A stretch of 9,247 nucleotides of DNA from WJMT01 sp964445575 (GCA_964445575.1 CAYULB010000070.1:1-9247); one strand, 5' to 3'. Numbered from the stretch's first letter, positions 1-7,117 are shown. The notes: generated by a model not told the origin, from the letters alone. Numbers and translations: made by a program.

Positions 1-4
1 AGGC

Positions 5-33
5 TTAACATTGAATGACAAAAATCGTAAAAT
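5..33 (+). promoter_or_regulatory. Predicted sigma70-type promoter of the release-factor-like gene
   Basis: TTAACA at 5-10 (one mismatch to the -35 consensus TTGACA) is followed by exactly 17 bases and TAAAAT at 28-33 (one mismatch to the -10 consensus TATAAT). Transcription would begin near 40, giving a leader of about 35 bases before the GTG at 76. The same two hexamers with the same spacing lie upstream of ftsH, which strengthens both calls. Prediction from sequence only. Confidence 0.65.
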
Positions 34-75
34 AGAGACACCATGACACCTGGTTGGAAGTGAGAGGGAGATTCC

Positions 76-510
76 GTGCCTAAAAAGCTTTCTTTTGGAG
101 TTAAAAAATCAAAAGAGAGGGCTCTGCGTCGGAAGATGAAAAGGTTGAAAATTTATGAAAAGGATTTAAAGGAAAATTTTATTCGTTCCAGCGGAAAAGG
201 AGGGCAGAGAGCTGATAAAGCTGCCACATGTGTGTATTTAAAGCATATTCCCACAGGAGCGGAGGTTAAATGCCAGAGAGAGAGAGTCCAATCAATAAAC
301 CGTTTTCTGGCAAGAAGGCTTCTGGTGGATAAAATAGAGTCTATGATTTTGGGAAAGAAAAGCAGAGAGCAGCAGAGAATCGAAAAGATCCGGCGTAAAA
401 AAAGAAAGCGGTCCAAAAGGGCTAAGGAAAAAATGCTGGAAGAAAAAAAGAAACATTCAGAAAAAAAGAAGATGCGCCGGTATGAACCAAAGCCCGAGGA
501 TTTTGAATAG
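76..510 (+). CDS. Release-factor-like ribosome-rescue protein (RF-1 domain, MTRFR/C12orf65 type)
   Basis: This is a 144-residue protein with the class I release factor catalytic domain. The GGQ motif is at G42-Q44 in the context SGKGGQRADK, and the conserved stretch continues to about residue 92. The domains that read stop codons in RF1 and RF2 are absent. The C-terminal third (about 95-137) is an extremely Lys/Arg-rich helical tail. In ArfB such a tail enters the empty mRNA channel of stalled ribosomes. The segment CVYLKHIPTGAEVKC and the tail resemble human mitochondrial MTRFR more than ArfB, as I recall those sequences. The likely role is hydrolysis of peptidyl-tRNA on stalled ribosomes or split large subunits. 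The GTG start is chosen because GAGGGAG at 64-70 lies 5 bases upstream and the RF domain needs little N-terminal extension. The gene is monocistronic in view and convergent with the SGNH gene. Family membership is sure; the exact rescue route is inferred. Confidence 0.88.
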   Translation: MPKKLSFGVKKSKERALRRKMKRLKIYEKDLKENFIRSSGKGGQRADKAATCVYLKHIPTGAEVKCQRERVQSINRFLARRLLVDKIESMILGKKSREQQRIEKIRRKKRKRSKRAKEKMLEEKKKHSEKKKMRRYEPKPEDFE

Positions 511-553
511 ACAAAGGGTCATGTAAATTCACCTGGATTATTCACAAGCCGAG

Positions 554-595
554 GTTTTGAGAAATTCAGATTAGCTCACTATAAACATTTTTTTT
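554..595 (+). terminator. Possible weak intrinsic terminator after the release-factor-like gene
   Basis: GTTTTGAG at 554-561 can pair with CTCA at 575-578 and AAAC at 583-586, with a 4-base bulge (579-582). AAT and ATT inside the loop can add three pairs. A run of eight T follows directly at 588-595. The stem is AT-rich and interrupted, so efficiency is doubtful. The position, 44 bases past the stop codon in a convergent gap, fits a terminator for the plus-strand gene. On the minus strand no T tract follows the stem, so it would not serve the SGNH gene. Confidence 0.3.
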
Positions 596-617
596 ATAAA
601 TAGGTCAGGTTTACTGA

Positions 618-1298
618 TCAATGGATGTATTTTTCAAGCGCTGATTTCCATTTCAGATAACCATTTCCATTCAGATGCAGTCCATCGTTGGTATATTCTG
701 GATTAAGCTTTTGGTCTTTAGTCACAAAAAGGGAATATAAGTCTATGTATGTGATCTCGTTAGCTTTGGAGAAATGGTACAGGGCTCTGTTTATACGCAG
801 TATGTGTTCTGTTTTATTGGTGTGGTTTTCAAAAAATTCAAAATCCTTGTTAACCGGAAGCAGGCTCTGCATAAAGATTTCTGTTTCCGGGGATTTTTTA
901 TGGATGACTTTTATGATCTGCTTGATGTTGTAGACTACTTCTTGTTCAATGATTCCGTTGGCAAGGTCATTCATTCCTATCAATAGAAAGATTTTTATGG
1001 GTTTTGATTGGATTACTTCATCCAGCCGTGAGAGCACTCCGTAAGTGGTGTCTCCGCTTATTCCTCTGTTTATCACTCTTTTGTCTGGAAACATCTCATT
1101 CCAATTGCACCCGTCTGTGAGGCTGTCGCCTAAGAATACGACCTCATTTTCAAGATCGGGAAGGATTTCAAATAAAGAGACTCGCTGGTGCCAGTAAGGG
1201 TAAAACGTGTCTTCATTTTTATATGGCTCTTGGCATGACAGACTGATAAAAATGATCAATCCTGCTCCCAGCAAAATGGATTTTTTGGATAACCTCAT
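618..1298 (-). CDS. SGNH/GDSL-family hydrolase, predicted lipoprotein
   Basis: The protein has 226 residues. An N-terminal signal peptide (basic MRLSKK, then a hydrophobic stretch) ends in a lipobox with Cys22 (SLSCQ), so the product should be lipid-anchored on the outside of the inner membrane, or sorted to the outer membrane if there is one. The SGNH blocks are complete: VVFLGDSLTDG with nucleophile Ser59, NRGISGDTT with Gly79, GMND with Asn110, and DGLH with Asp205 and His208. The spacing resembles the PAF-acetylhydrolase/acylhydrolase branch of SGNH enzymes, which are often O-deacetylases or esterases. The substrate cannot be read from the sequence. The ATG has a strong GGAGG (1304-1308) 5 bases upstream. 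It starts 46 bases after the stop of the M20 hydrolase and is probably co-transcribed with it. The family and catalytic residues are clear; specificity is unknown. Confidence 0.9.
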   Translation of the reverse strand: MRLSKKSILLGAGLIIFISLSCQEPYKNEDTFYPYWHQRVSLFEILPDLENEVVFLGDSLTDGCNWNEMFPDKRVINRGISGDTTYGVLSRLDEVIQSKPIKIFLLIGMNDLANGIIEQEVVYNIKQIIKVIHKKSPETEIFMQSLLPVNKDFEFFENHTNKTEHILRINRALYHFSKANEITYIDLYSLFVTKDQKLNPEYTNDGLHLNGNGYLKWKSALEKYIH

Positions 1299-1344
1299 TC
1301 CTTCCTCCAGACATGTGTTAATTAGATTTTATTCAGCTCCGGCT

Positions 1345-2571
1345 TTATCCGGAAAGCTCTATCAGTAATTTTAATAACAAATTAGCTGATTTCTCTAAAT
1401 CTTTCCAGTTGATTTTTTCTTGGGGGGAGTGACTTATCCCATCTTCACAGGGAATGAATATCAAGCCAATATCAGTAATCTGATTCAGGATTTGGGCATC
1501 ATGTCCAGCTCCGCTGTTGAGTGTCATATACGAGTAATCAAGCTCTTCACAGTATTTTTTCATCATCTCCCTTAGTTTGGAGGATGTTTTGACCGGGTCT
1601 GTTTGGTCCATAACTCTATATTCAAAGCGAAGTCCCCTCGAATGGGATATGCTTTCAGCGATTTCCAGTATTTTCCCCTCAATATCCTTGAGAGCCTGGC
1701 TGGACTGGCTTCTGAAATCAAGAGAAAAATCAGCTCTCCCGGGAACGATACTGAAAGACCCCGGATAAACACGGGAACTTCCGATAGTCAGCATGCTCCC
1801 GTAGTGCTCTTTGGCTACATAATGAGTCCCTTTAAGGGCAAAGTCAGCCAGGCCTAAAAAAGCATCATGACGCAGTTCAAAAGGGGTGGTTCCCGCATGA
1901 CTTGCTTGCCCCTGAAATGAGCAGGTCCAGTAGTTTTTTCCAGCAATGCTTTCCACGATTCCTATGGATTTGTCTTCTGTTTCCAATACAGGACCCTGCT
2001 CAATGTGGATTTCAATAAAGGCTTCTAATGGAGGGCGCTGTTCACCAGCATTCATGATAGAGTCTATGGTGAATTCAGTATTTTTCAGGATGTTCTTAAG
2101 TGGCCGGCTGAACTGGGTTCGGCCCTTTTCAAGGCTTTCCTTTTTAAGAGTTCCTGTAAAAGCTCTAGAACCCAAAAAGTCGCCCACCAGATTCCCTTCT
2201 TCATCAGTAAAAGATGCAAGTGAGAGAGGTTTCCTGTGCTTGATTCCCTCTTCTTGAATCCGCTCAAGGCATTCAAGAGCGGCAAGGACCCCGATACTGC
2301 CGTCGTATTTGCCTCCATTTATCACGGTATCAATATGGGAACCTGTCATGACGGTTTTTCCTTCTCCTTCTAAAGTGCCGAATATATTGCCTGCTCCATC
2401 CTGGTTCACACACAGTCCAGCACAGGATATTTTATCTTTCAGCCACTCCCGGGCCTCCAGGTCAGCTCTGCTAAAGGAAGGACGGCTTATTCCTCCTCCA
2501 GGGTCCTTCCCGATTTCAGAAAGCTCTGTCAGATTTTTTTTCAGGCGCTCAATGTTTATTTTAATATCCAT
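1345..2571 (-). CDS. M20-family amidohydrolase (allantoate amidohydrolase / N-carbamoyl-L-amino-acid hydrolase type)
   Basis: The 408-residue length is normal for the AllC/HyuC/beta-ureidopropionase branch of M20 metallohydrolases. The signature GSHIDTVINGGKYDG gives metal ligands His79 and Asp90, and FTDEEG gives general base Glu124 and ligand Glu125. EIHIEQGP gives His189, and GISHSP gives His381. GQASHAGTTP (221-230) marks the inserted dimerisation domain, roughly residues 208-320, and SGAGHDA (353-359) is the conserved segment before the last ligand. The product is expected to be cytosolic, binuclear and to cleave an N-carbamoyl or ureido amide, releasing ammonia and CO2 or an amino acid. 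No purine- or pyrimidine-catabolism gene lies in the window to fix the substrate, so no gene symbol is given. The ATG follows a strong GGGGGAG (2579-2585) with a 7-base gap. It is separated from pdxJ by 96 bases that contain a small 7-bp repeat. Confidence 0.88.
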   Translation of the reverse strand: MDIKINIERLKKNLTELSEIGKDPGGGISRPSFSRADLEAREWLKDKISCAGLCVNQDGAGNIFGTLEGEGKTVMTGSHIDTVINGGKYDGSIGVLAALECLERIQEEGIKHRKPLSLASFTDEEGNLVGDFLGSRAFTGTLKKESLEKGRTQFSRPLKNILKNTEFTIDSIMNAGEQRPPLEAFIEIHIEQGPVLETEDKSIGIVESIAGKNYWTCSFQGQASHAGTTPFELRHDAFLGLADFALKGTHYVAKEHYGSMLTIGSSRVYPGSFSIVPGRADFSLDFRSQSSQALKDIEGKILEIAESISHSRGLRFEYRVMDQTDPVKTSSKLREMMKKYCEELDYSYMTLNSGAGHDAQILNQITDIGLIFIPCEDGISHSPQEKINWKDLEKSANLLLKLLIELSG

Positions 2572-2605
2572 GAGATTGCTCCCCCATCTTCATCTTTTTT
2601 ATTTT

Positions 2606-2626
2606 CCATTCACCATTAATCATTCA
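2606..2626. repeat. Three tandem copies of a degenerate 7-bp unit
   Basis: On the plus strand the bases read CCATTCA, CCATTAA, TCATTCA in direct succession, a consensus of YCATTMA. The repeat lies in the gap between pdxJ and the M20 gene. It is short and imperfect and may simply be slippage-prone spacer sequence. Confidence 0.6.
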
Positions 2627-2667
2627 TTTTATCTATCTTCAAGGTCGCTGCAGCCACATCTGTATCT

Positions 2668-3378
2668 CTATTCAACCAGTTTAAGCATATCTTTGACAGC
2701 TTTGTCTATACCAACGATCGAGCTTCTGGCAACTATGGAAAATCCTATGCTGAATTCTTTGATTTCTTTAAGGGCAGCTATAGGATGAATATTCCAGTAA
2801 TCAAGACCATGGCCGGCATGAACCTCCATACCCAGTTTGGCTGCTGTTTTGGCTGCATTCTCTATTTCTTTTATGGCATGCTCTCTTTCTGTACCTGCTT
2901 CAAGTTCCGCGTACCTGCCTGTATTTATTTCAATCAAATCAACATTTAATTTATGGCATGTTTCAATTTGTTCTTCAGAAGGGTCAACAAAAATGCTGAC
3001 TTTAATTCCGCTTTTCTGAAGGCTTTTGATATGAGGAGCCAGTTTTTCTTTGTTGTCAATGACATTGAGTCCACCTTGAGTGGTGACTTCATGCTCTTCT
3101 TCAGGTACCAGTGACACGGTATGGGGTTTGATCTCAAGAGCAATGTTTTTCATCTCGTCAGTAGCTGCCATCTCTATATTGAGTTTTGTTTTTATGGTTT
3201 GTTTGAGAAGATAAAGGTCTTTCTCCTTGACGTGCCTTCGGTCCCTTCTAATATGACAGACAATACTAGAGGCTCCTGCTTGCTCGGCCAGGAGTGCAGC
3301 CAGGGTTGGTTCAGGCACTTTGCTTTTTCTTGCTTCTCTTAAAGTTGCAAAATGATCGATATTAACCGCTAATCTCAT
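2668..3378 (-). CDS. pdxJ: Pyridoxine 5'-phosphate synthase
   Basis: This enzyme performs the last ring-closing step of the DXP-dependent vitamin B6 pathway, condensing 1-deoxyxylulose 5-phosphate with 3-amino-2-oxopropyl phosphate to pyridoxine 5'-phosphate. From the ATG at 3378 it has 236 residues, the usual length. The PdxJ signatures are intact: AVNIDHFATLREAR near the N terminus, CHIRRDRRH with His42 and His49, NIEMA with Glu69, LVPEEEHEVTTQGGL around 90-104, EINTGRYAE, and HAGHGLDY with His190. These match the residues known to be catalytic in E. coli PdxJ (His45, Glu72, His193). The frame is open seven codons further to a TTG at 3399, but the ATG has AAAAGGAG 7 bases upstream and gives the family's standard N terminus. 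It follows glmM after 42 bases, as in many deltaproteobacterial genomes. The acpS gene that often comes next there is not present. Confidence 0.96.
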   Translation of the reverse strand: MRLAVNIDHFATLREARKSKVPEPTLAALLAEQAGASSIVCHIRRDRRHVKEKDLYLLKQTIKTKLNIEMAATDEMKNIALEIKPHTVSLVPEEEHEVTTQGGLNVIDNKEKLAPHIKSLQKSGIKVSIFVDPSEEQIETCHKLNVDLIEINTGRYAELEAGTEREHAIKEIENAAKTAAKLGMEVHAGHGLDYWNIHPIAALKEIKEFSIGFSIVARSSIVGIDKAVKDMLKLVE

Positions 3379-3385
3379 GGCAGGA

Positions 3386-3393
3386 CTCCTTTT
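3386..3393 (-). promoter_or_regulatory. Ribosome binding site that fixes the pdxJ start
   Basis: On the minus strand this reads AAAAGGAG, 7 bases before the ATG at 3376-3378. It lies inside the longer reading frame that would begin at the TTG at 3399, so it argues for the ATG. Confidence 0.8.
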
Positions 3394-3420
3394 AAGCAAG
3401 TTTATTTTTGTTTCGTTCCA

Positions 3421-4758
3421 TTATTTTAATTCTTTAGAGATTGATTCTGAAATCATTTTGGCAAGATTTTCGATTTTTTTCTTGTCTTCTCCTTCAATCA
3501 TAACTCTGGCTAAAGGTTCTGTTCCGGAATAACGGATTTTAACCCTGCCTTTTTTCCCCAATTCATGTTCAGCTTTTTGTACAGCCCTTATGATTCGGGG
3601 ATATCTGCTGAAGTCTTCCTTTCTGGATATTTTAACATTTTTTTGGACTTGGGGATATTCTATAAAACCTTTATGCAGAGAAGACAAAGGAAGGTTCTCA
3701 TGAATCATTATTTGAATTATTTTCAAGCTGGTGAGGATGCCGTCTCCAGTAGGGCATTCATCAAGAATGATGGTATGCCCAGATTGTTCTCCTCCTAGAT
3801 TGCTCCCCTGCTTGAGCATTTCTTCATAAACATATTTATCCCCGACATTGGTACGAATAAGGTGAAGCCCGATTTGGTTTAAAGCCTCTTCCAACCCCAG
3901 GTTGCTGATGATGGTCCCTATTATTTTATTTGTTTTCAACAATCCTTTTTCTTTCATGTATCTGGATAAAATAAAAAGGGTGTGGTCTCCATTAAGAATT
4001 TTCCCTTTTTCATCAATAAATATTGCCCGATCCGAGTCTCCATCAAAGGCAACTCCTAGGTCAGCTCCTGTTTCTACTACTTTTTTGGCCAAACCTTCCG
4101 GGAACAGAGAACCGCAGTTTAAATTAATATTTTTTCCATCAGGCTGAGAGTTGATTGACAGAACGTTAAAATTCAGCTCAGAGAATAAATAAGGAGCTAT
4201 GTCAGAGCTGGCTCCATTGGCACAGTCCACAACCACTTCTATTTCTTTGTGAATATTTTTAATGGGAAATTTATCTTTGAGAAATTTAAGGTATTCTGTT
4301 CTTAAGTTTTCATCAATCACAGGATTGAGTGAGACAGGAGAAACTTTCTCAGCAGGATGGTGTATGTGTTTCTCCAGTTCTCGTTCAAAAGCTTGGTTTA
4401 TTTTCAAACCTTCTGAAGAAAATATTTTGATGCCATTGTATTCATATGGGTTATGGGAAGCTGAGATCATGATTCCTGAAGAAAATGATTTGATTTTGAC
4501 CAGTACAGCCACAGCGGATGTGGGAACAATCCCTGCTGAAACAGGGAGTCCTTGGGCGTCTCTTATGCCTTGAAACAGAGCCTTTTGAATCCATTCTCCT
4601 GAGGAACGAGTATCCCGTCCGATAAGAATATTTGGAGAAAGGCTTTGGGTCTTAAGCAAATGGACTAAATTTTTACCGATTTGGTAAGCTGTGGCATAGT
4701 CTAGAGGGAATTCTCCTGCCACACCTCTAATCCCATCAGTTCCGAACAGTCTATTCAT
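3421..4758 (-). CDS. glmM: Phosphoglucosamine mutase
   Basis: GlmM converts glucosamine 6-phosphate to glucosamine 1-phosphate, the precursor of UDP-GlcNAc and hence of peptidoglycan (and of lipopolysaccharide where present). It is a cytosolic alpha-D-phosphohexomutase. The 445 residues match the family length. All active-site loops are present: N-terminal LFGTDGIRG; ISASHNPYEYNGIK with phosphoserine Ser101; the metal loop DGDSDR with Asp239, Asp241 and Asp243; the sugar-binding GGEQSGH (Glu324-Ser326); and the phosphate loop RYSGTEP at 409-415. It starts 8 bases after the stop of cdaR and has no recognisable Shine-Dalgarno sequence, which suggests translational coupling. In Firmicutes GlmM binds and inhibits CdaA. 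The shared cdaA-cdaR-glmM order here fits the same link, though no interaction can be proven from sequence. Confidence 0.97.
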   Translation of the reverse strand: MNRLFGTDGIRGVAGEFPLDYATAYQIGKNLVHLLKTQSLSPNILIGRDTRSSGEWIQKALFQGIRDAQGLPVSAGIVPTSAVAVLVKIKSFSSGIMISASHNPYEYNGIKIFSSEGLKINQAFERELEKHIHHPAEKVSPVSLNPVIDENLRTEYLKFLKDKFPIKNIHKEIEVVVDCANGASSDIAPYLFSELNFNVLSINSQPDGKNINLNCGSLFPEGLAKKVVETGADLGVAFDGDSDRAIFIDEKGKILNGDHTLFILSRYMKEKGLLKTNKIIGTIISNLGLEEALNQIGLHLIRTNVGDKYVYEEMLKQGSNLGGEQSGHTIILDECPTGDGILTSLKIIQIMIHENLPLSSLHKGFIEYPQVQKNVKISRKEDFSRYPRIIRAVQKAEHELGKKGRVKIRYSGTEPLARVMIEGEDKKKIENLAKMISESISKELK

Positions 4759-4766
4759 CAGGATTT

Positions 4767-5453
4767 TTATTTATCTTGTTTTTTCGGTTCCTTTTTTTGA
4801 ATGAGCAGCTTTACCAAAACTGTTGTTTTTGGCCCCATGATTGTGATTTCAGGAGCAGGGGTGATAAGGTCTGCTTCAACAGCAGTGGTGTGGTTAAAGC
4901 CAGATATATCAATAGGGCTGGTTCGAACCACATCATTTTCATTGACTTTGCTTTCTGGCCCTTTTACCAATACTTCAGAAGGTTCTACTTCAGTTTTTTC
5001 CAGTATAAATCCCTCTGGAACCTCCCCTATTATGTTGGGTTTTACAGGAAGCATCAGCTCTTTGCTTTTCTCAAATTTGAGCTTAACCAAACTGGGAGAG
5101 ATCTCTTTGACCTCTGCTCCGCTTGGAATGCTTACCATATTTCGGCTCAGCGTGTAGTCCTCTTGGGCAGTGGAGGCTTTTTTTAAGTCAAGGACTGCAT
5201 GGACGTTGGCTGGAGTTATCTGGTTGATGAGTCTTTCTGGTGCGCGAACAATCACTTGAACTGTTTGTATGGGTCTTTCCACAAGCTCAATATGAGAAGG
5301 TATGTTGTGGAGTTCCAACGGGACATTCAAACTTTTTTCAGAAAACCTTTTTTCTTCAGGGATCAAAGAAAACCATAATATCAAAGCTATGAGAAATGAG
5401 AATATTTTAAGCCCCAGATTTTGACTGAACATTTTTTTTATATTTGGTTTCAT
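4767..5453 (-). CDS. cdaR: YbbR-domain membrane-anchored regulator of diadenylate cyclase
   Basis: The protein has 228 residues with a single N-terminal membrane segment (about 16-31, in NLGLKIFSFLIALILWFSL). Two consecutive YbbR-like repeats follow (about 40-128 and 130-218), predicted to lie outside the membrane, and the protein ends in a short Lys-rich tail. The second repeat carries the typical VEPSEVLVKGP pattern, and the first has a parallel VQVIVRAPE. CdaR homologues in Firmicutes modulate CdaA through their extracytoplasmic repeats; those have three or four YbbR repeats, while two or three is common elsewhere. It starts 4 bases after the cdaA stop and lacks a clear Shine-Dalgarno sequence, so its translation is probably coupled to cdaA. 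Membership in the YbbR family is clear from architecture and position. Whether it activates or inhibits the cyclase is unknown. Confidence 0.92.
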   Translation of the reverse strand: MKPNIKKMFSQNLGLKIFSFLIALILWFSLIPEEKRFSEKSLNVPLELHNIPSHIELVERPIQTVQVIVRAPERLINQITPANVHAVLDLKKASTAQEDYTLSRNMVSIPSGAEVKEISPSLVKLKFEKSKELMLPVKPNIIGEVPEGFILEKTEVEPSEVLVKGPESKVNENDVVRTSPIDISGFNHTTAVEADLITPAPEITIMGPKTTVLVKLLIQKKEPKKQDK

Positions 5454-5457
5454 GGTT

Positions 5458-6225
5458 TTAGCTAAAATAATGGTGTATTTTTTCCTTTAATTGAGCTTTA
5501 TCCAGGCCCCTTTCCAAATAACCTTCTGTAGCCAGAGAGATGGTGCCGGTTTCTTCTGAGACCACCACGATAACGGCATCAGTTTCTTGAGCTAGACCGA
5601 GAGCGGCGAGGTGGCGGGTCCGGGTTTTGAATTGTTTTCCTAGTTTATGAGCGGCGGGCAGGGGAAGCAGGCATCCAGCAGCAAGGATTTTGTTTTCACG
5701 TAAAATCACTGCACCGTCATGAAGAGGACTGTGAGGATAAAAAATACTGACCAGAAGGTCTTTGGAAAGCTGGGCGTTTATTTGAACACCTCTTGAAGCA
5801 TAGCTTTCTAAGGATATTTCCTTTTCTAGGGCTATGATCGCGCCAATTTTGTTTAACGAAAGATATTCAATGACTTGGAAAAGGTCTTCAGAAGTGCTGA
5901 TGTTTTCTTTTTTTATGAGAGACCTTGACCCAATGGATGTCAGAAACCTCCTGATTTCTCCTTGAAATAAAATAATGATGGCAATGATCAAATATGAGAT
6001 GAAGCTTTTAATCAGCCGATGAGATACCATAAGATTTCCCCACTGGGTGATAAGATACAGGATGATAACGATTCCCAGGCCTATGGCCATCTGATAGGCT
6101 TTGGTGTCTTTTATCAGCCTGAAAAACGAGTACAGAATAAATGATAAAAGTAAAATATCCAGGAAATCTGCGAGAGTAAAACCCTTAATTGCTGTGACCA
6201 CTTCTGAAAATATTTCAGCCAGCAT
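5458..6225 (-). CDS. cdaA: Membrane-bound diadenylate cyclase (c-di-AMP synthase)
   Basis: CdaA makes the second messenger c-di-AMP from two ATP. The 255-residue protein has three hydrophobic membrane segments (about 21-38, 47-63 and 73-88), a short linker, and a cytoplasmic DAC domain (about 105-240). The DGA motif is at Asp170-Ala172 (SPLHDGAVIL), and the VVSEETG stretch is at 221-227. The usual GTRHR block reads RTRHL here (residues 202-206): the glycine and the second arginine of the RHR motif are replaced, while Thr203, Arg204 and His205 remain. The rest of the fold looks intact, so I call it a likely active enzyme with a motif variation. The ATG overlaps the last 11 bases of folP, and AAGGA lies about 11 bases upstream. 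It lies directly before cdaR and glmM, the classic c-di-AMP module. Confidence 0.95.
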   Translation of the reverse strand: MLAEIFSEVVTAIKGFTLADFLDILLLSFILYSFFRLIKDTKAYQMAIGLGIVIILYLITQWGNLMVSHRLIKSFISYLIIAIIILFQGEIRRFLTSIGSRSLIKKENISTSEDLFQVIEYLSLNKIGAIIALEKEISLESYASRGVQINAQLSKDLLVSIFYPHSPLHDGAVILRENKILAAGCLLPLPAAHKLGKQFKTRTRHLAALGLAQETDAVIVVVSEETGTISLATEGYLERGLDKAQLKEKIHHYFS

Positions 6226-7117
6226 GCAGCACTTTATCCTTTCTTTTTTCTACTGAAGATTCTCTGAATCCTTCTTCCCACATTATGGCGTCTGCCACAA
6301 TGACTGCTTTTTTTAAGGGAGCCACGTCATGAACTCTTAGGATATGAGCCCCTTGAAGTATGCTGATCAATGAGGAGGCAATGGTTCCCTCGATTCTTTC
6401 CTCAGGTGAAGTGTTTAATAAAGTTCCTATGAAAGATTTTCTGGAAACACCGATGAGGATGGGAAGGCCCAGTTCATTAAAAGAGCTGAGGTTTCTTATT
6501 ATCCTGAGGTTATCTTTCAATCTCTTTCCAAATCCAATCCCGGGATCGATGATGATTTTATTCTTTTGAATGCCCAGGTTTAATGCTTTTTTTACTCTTT
6601 GTTTTAAAAAGGACTTTATTTCCTCAACAGCATTTTCATACCGAGGGGCTTTCTGCATGTTCTTGGGTGTTCCCTTCATATGCATAATGATGATAGGTAT
6701 TTTTCTTTCAGAAGCCAATTCAAGAGTCTTAGGGTCAAACCGCGTCCCGCTTATGTCATTGAGGATATCTGCTCCTCCATCTAAAGCAGACTTGAGAACT
6801 TCTGATTTTGTGGTGTCCACAGAAATGAAGGCATCTGTGTGTTTTCTTATCTCAGAAATAACAGGTAAAATTCTTTTCTTTTCAGCTTCAGCTGTAACAG
6901 GATCAGAGCCTGGCCGGGAGCTTTCTCCTCCGATGTCAAGGATATCCGCTCCTTGTTCGATGAGCTCAAGACCTCTTTTGACAGCACTCTTTTTATTAAA
7001 GTAAATTCCTCCGTCTGAGAAGGAGTCTGGGGTAACATTGAGGACCCCCATCAGCCATGTTCTTCGTCCCAGGGTATAATCCCTGCCTCGGATCTGAACT
7101 GAATGTTCTTTTCTCAC
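6215..7117 (-). CDS. folP: Dihydropteroate synthase
   Basis: FolP condenses 6-hydroxymethyl-7,8-dihydropterin pyrophosphate with p-aminobenzoate to dihydropteroate in folate synthesis, and is the target of sulfonamides. It has 300 residues, slightly longer than the usual 270-285. The TIM-barrel signatures are complete: GVLNVTPDSFSDGG (24-37), DIGGESSRPG (61-70), SVDTTK (99-104), LNDISG (119-124), IIIMHMKGTP (142-151), IIDPGIGFGK (189-198), GVSRKSFIG (223-231), and the closing RVHDV (261-265). The short tail beyond about residue 282 is not conserved. The GTG start at 7117 is 5 bases past the ftsH stop and has no clear Shine-Dalgarno sequence. The next in-frame Met, at residue 23, would cut into the first beta strand, so the GTG is kept. 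The 3' end overlaps cdaA by 11 bases. Confidence 0.96.
   Translation of the reverse strand: MRKEHSVQIRGRDYTLGRRTWLMGVLNVTPDSFSDGGIYFNKKSAVKRGLELIEQGADILDIGGESSRPGSDPVTAEAEKKRILPVISEIRKHTDAFISVDTTKSEVLKSALDGGADILNDISGTRFDPKTLELASERKIPIIIMHMKGTPKNMQKAPRYENAVEEIKSFLKQRVKKALNLGIQKNKIIIDPGIGFGKRLKDNLRIIRNLSSFNELGLPILIGVSRKSFIGTLLNTSPEERIEGTIASSLISILQGAHILRVHDVAPLKKAVIVADAIMWEEGFRESSVEKRKDKVLHAG

Noticed and set aside
603..619. Small hairpin GGTCAG-GTTTA-CTGATC at the end of the SGNH gene
   Set aside because: The stem has only six pairs including a G-T pair, and no T tract follows on either strand in the proper position.
1335..1358. Imperfect hairpin at the end of the M20 gene (TCCGG/CCGGA stem with a bulge and AGC/GCT below)
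   Set aside because: No T tract follows on the minus strand, and the SGNH gene starts shortly after with a strong ribosome binding site, so a terminator is unlikely.
2309..2788. Plus-strand open frame of 159 codons across the pdxJ/M20 junction
   Set aside because: It is antisense to two well-identified genes, has a biased Ser/Pro/Leu composition typical of antisense frames, and shows no recognisable domain.
2668..3399. Longer pdxJ form beginning at TTG 3399
   Set aside because: The ATG at 3378 has a well-placed AAAAGGAG and gives the standard PdxJ N terminus.
4776..5186. Plus-strand open frame of 136 codons opposite cdaR
   Set aside because: It is antisense to cdaR, is rich in Phe and Tyr from reversed Lys/Glu codons, and has no family signature.
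6570..7004. Plus-strand open frame of 144 codons opposite folP
   Set aside because: It is a shadow of the complete folP gene, with no domain and no clear ribosome binding site.
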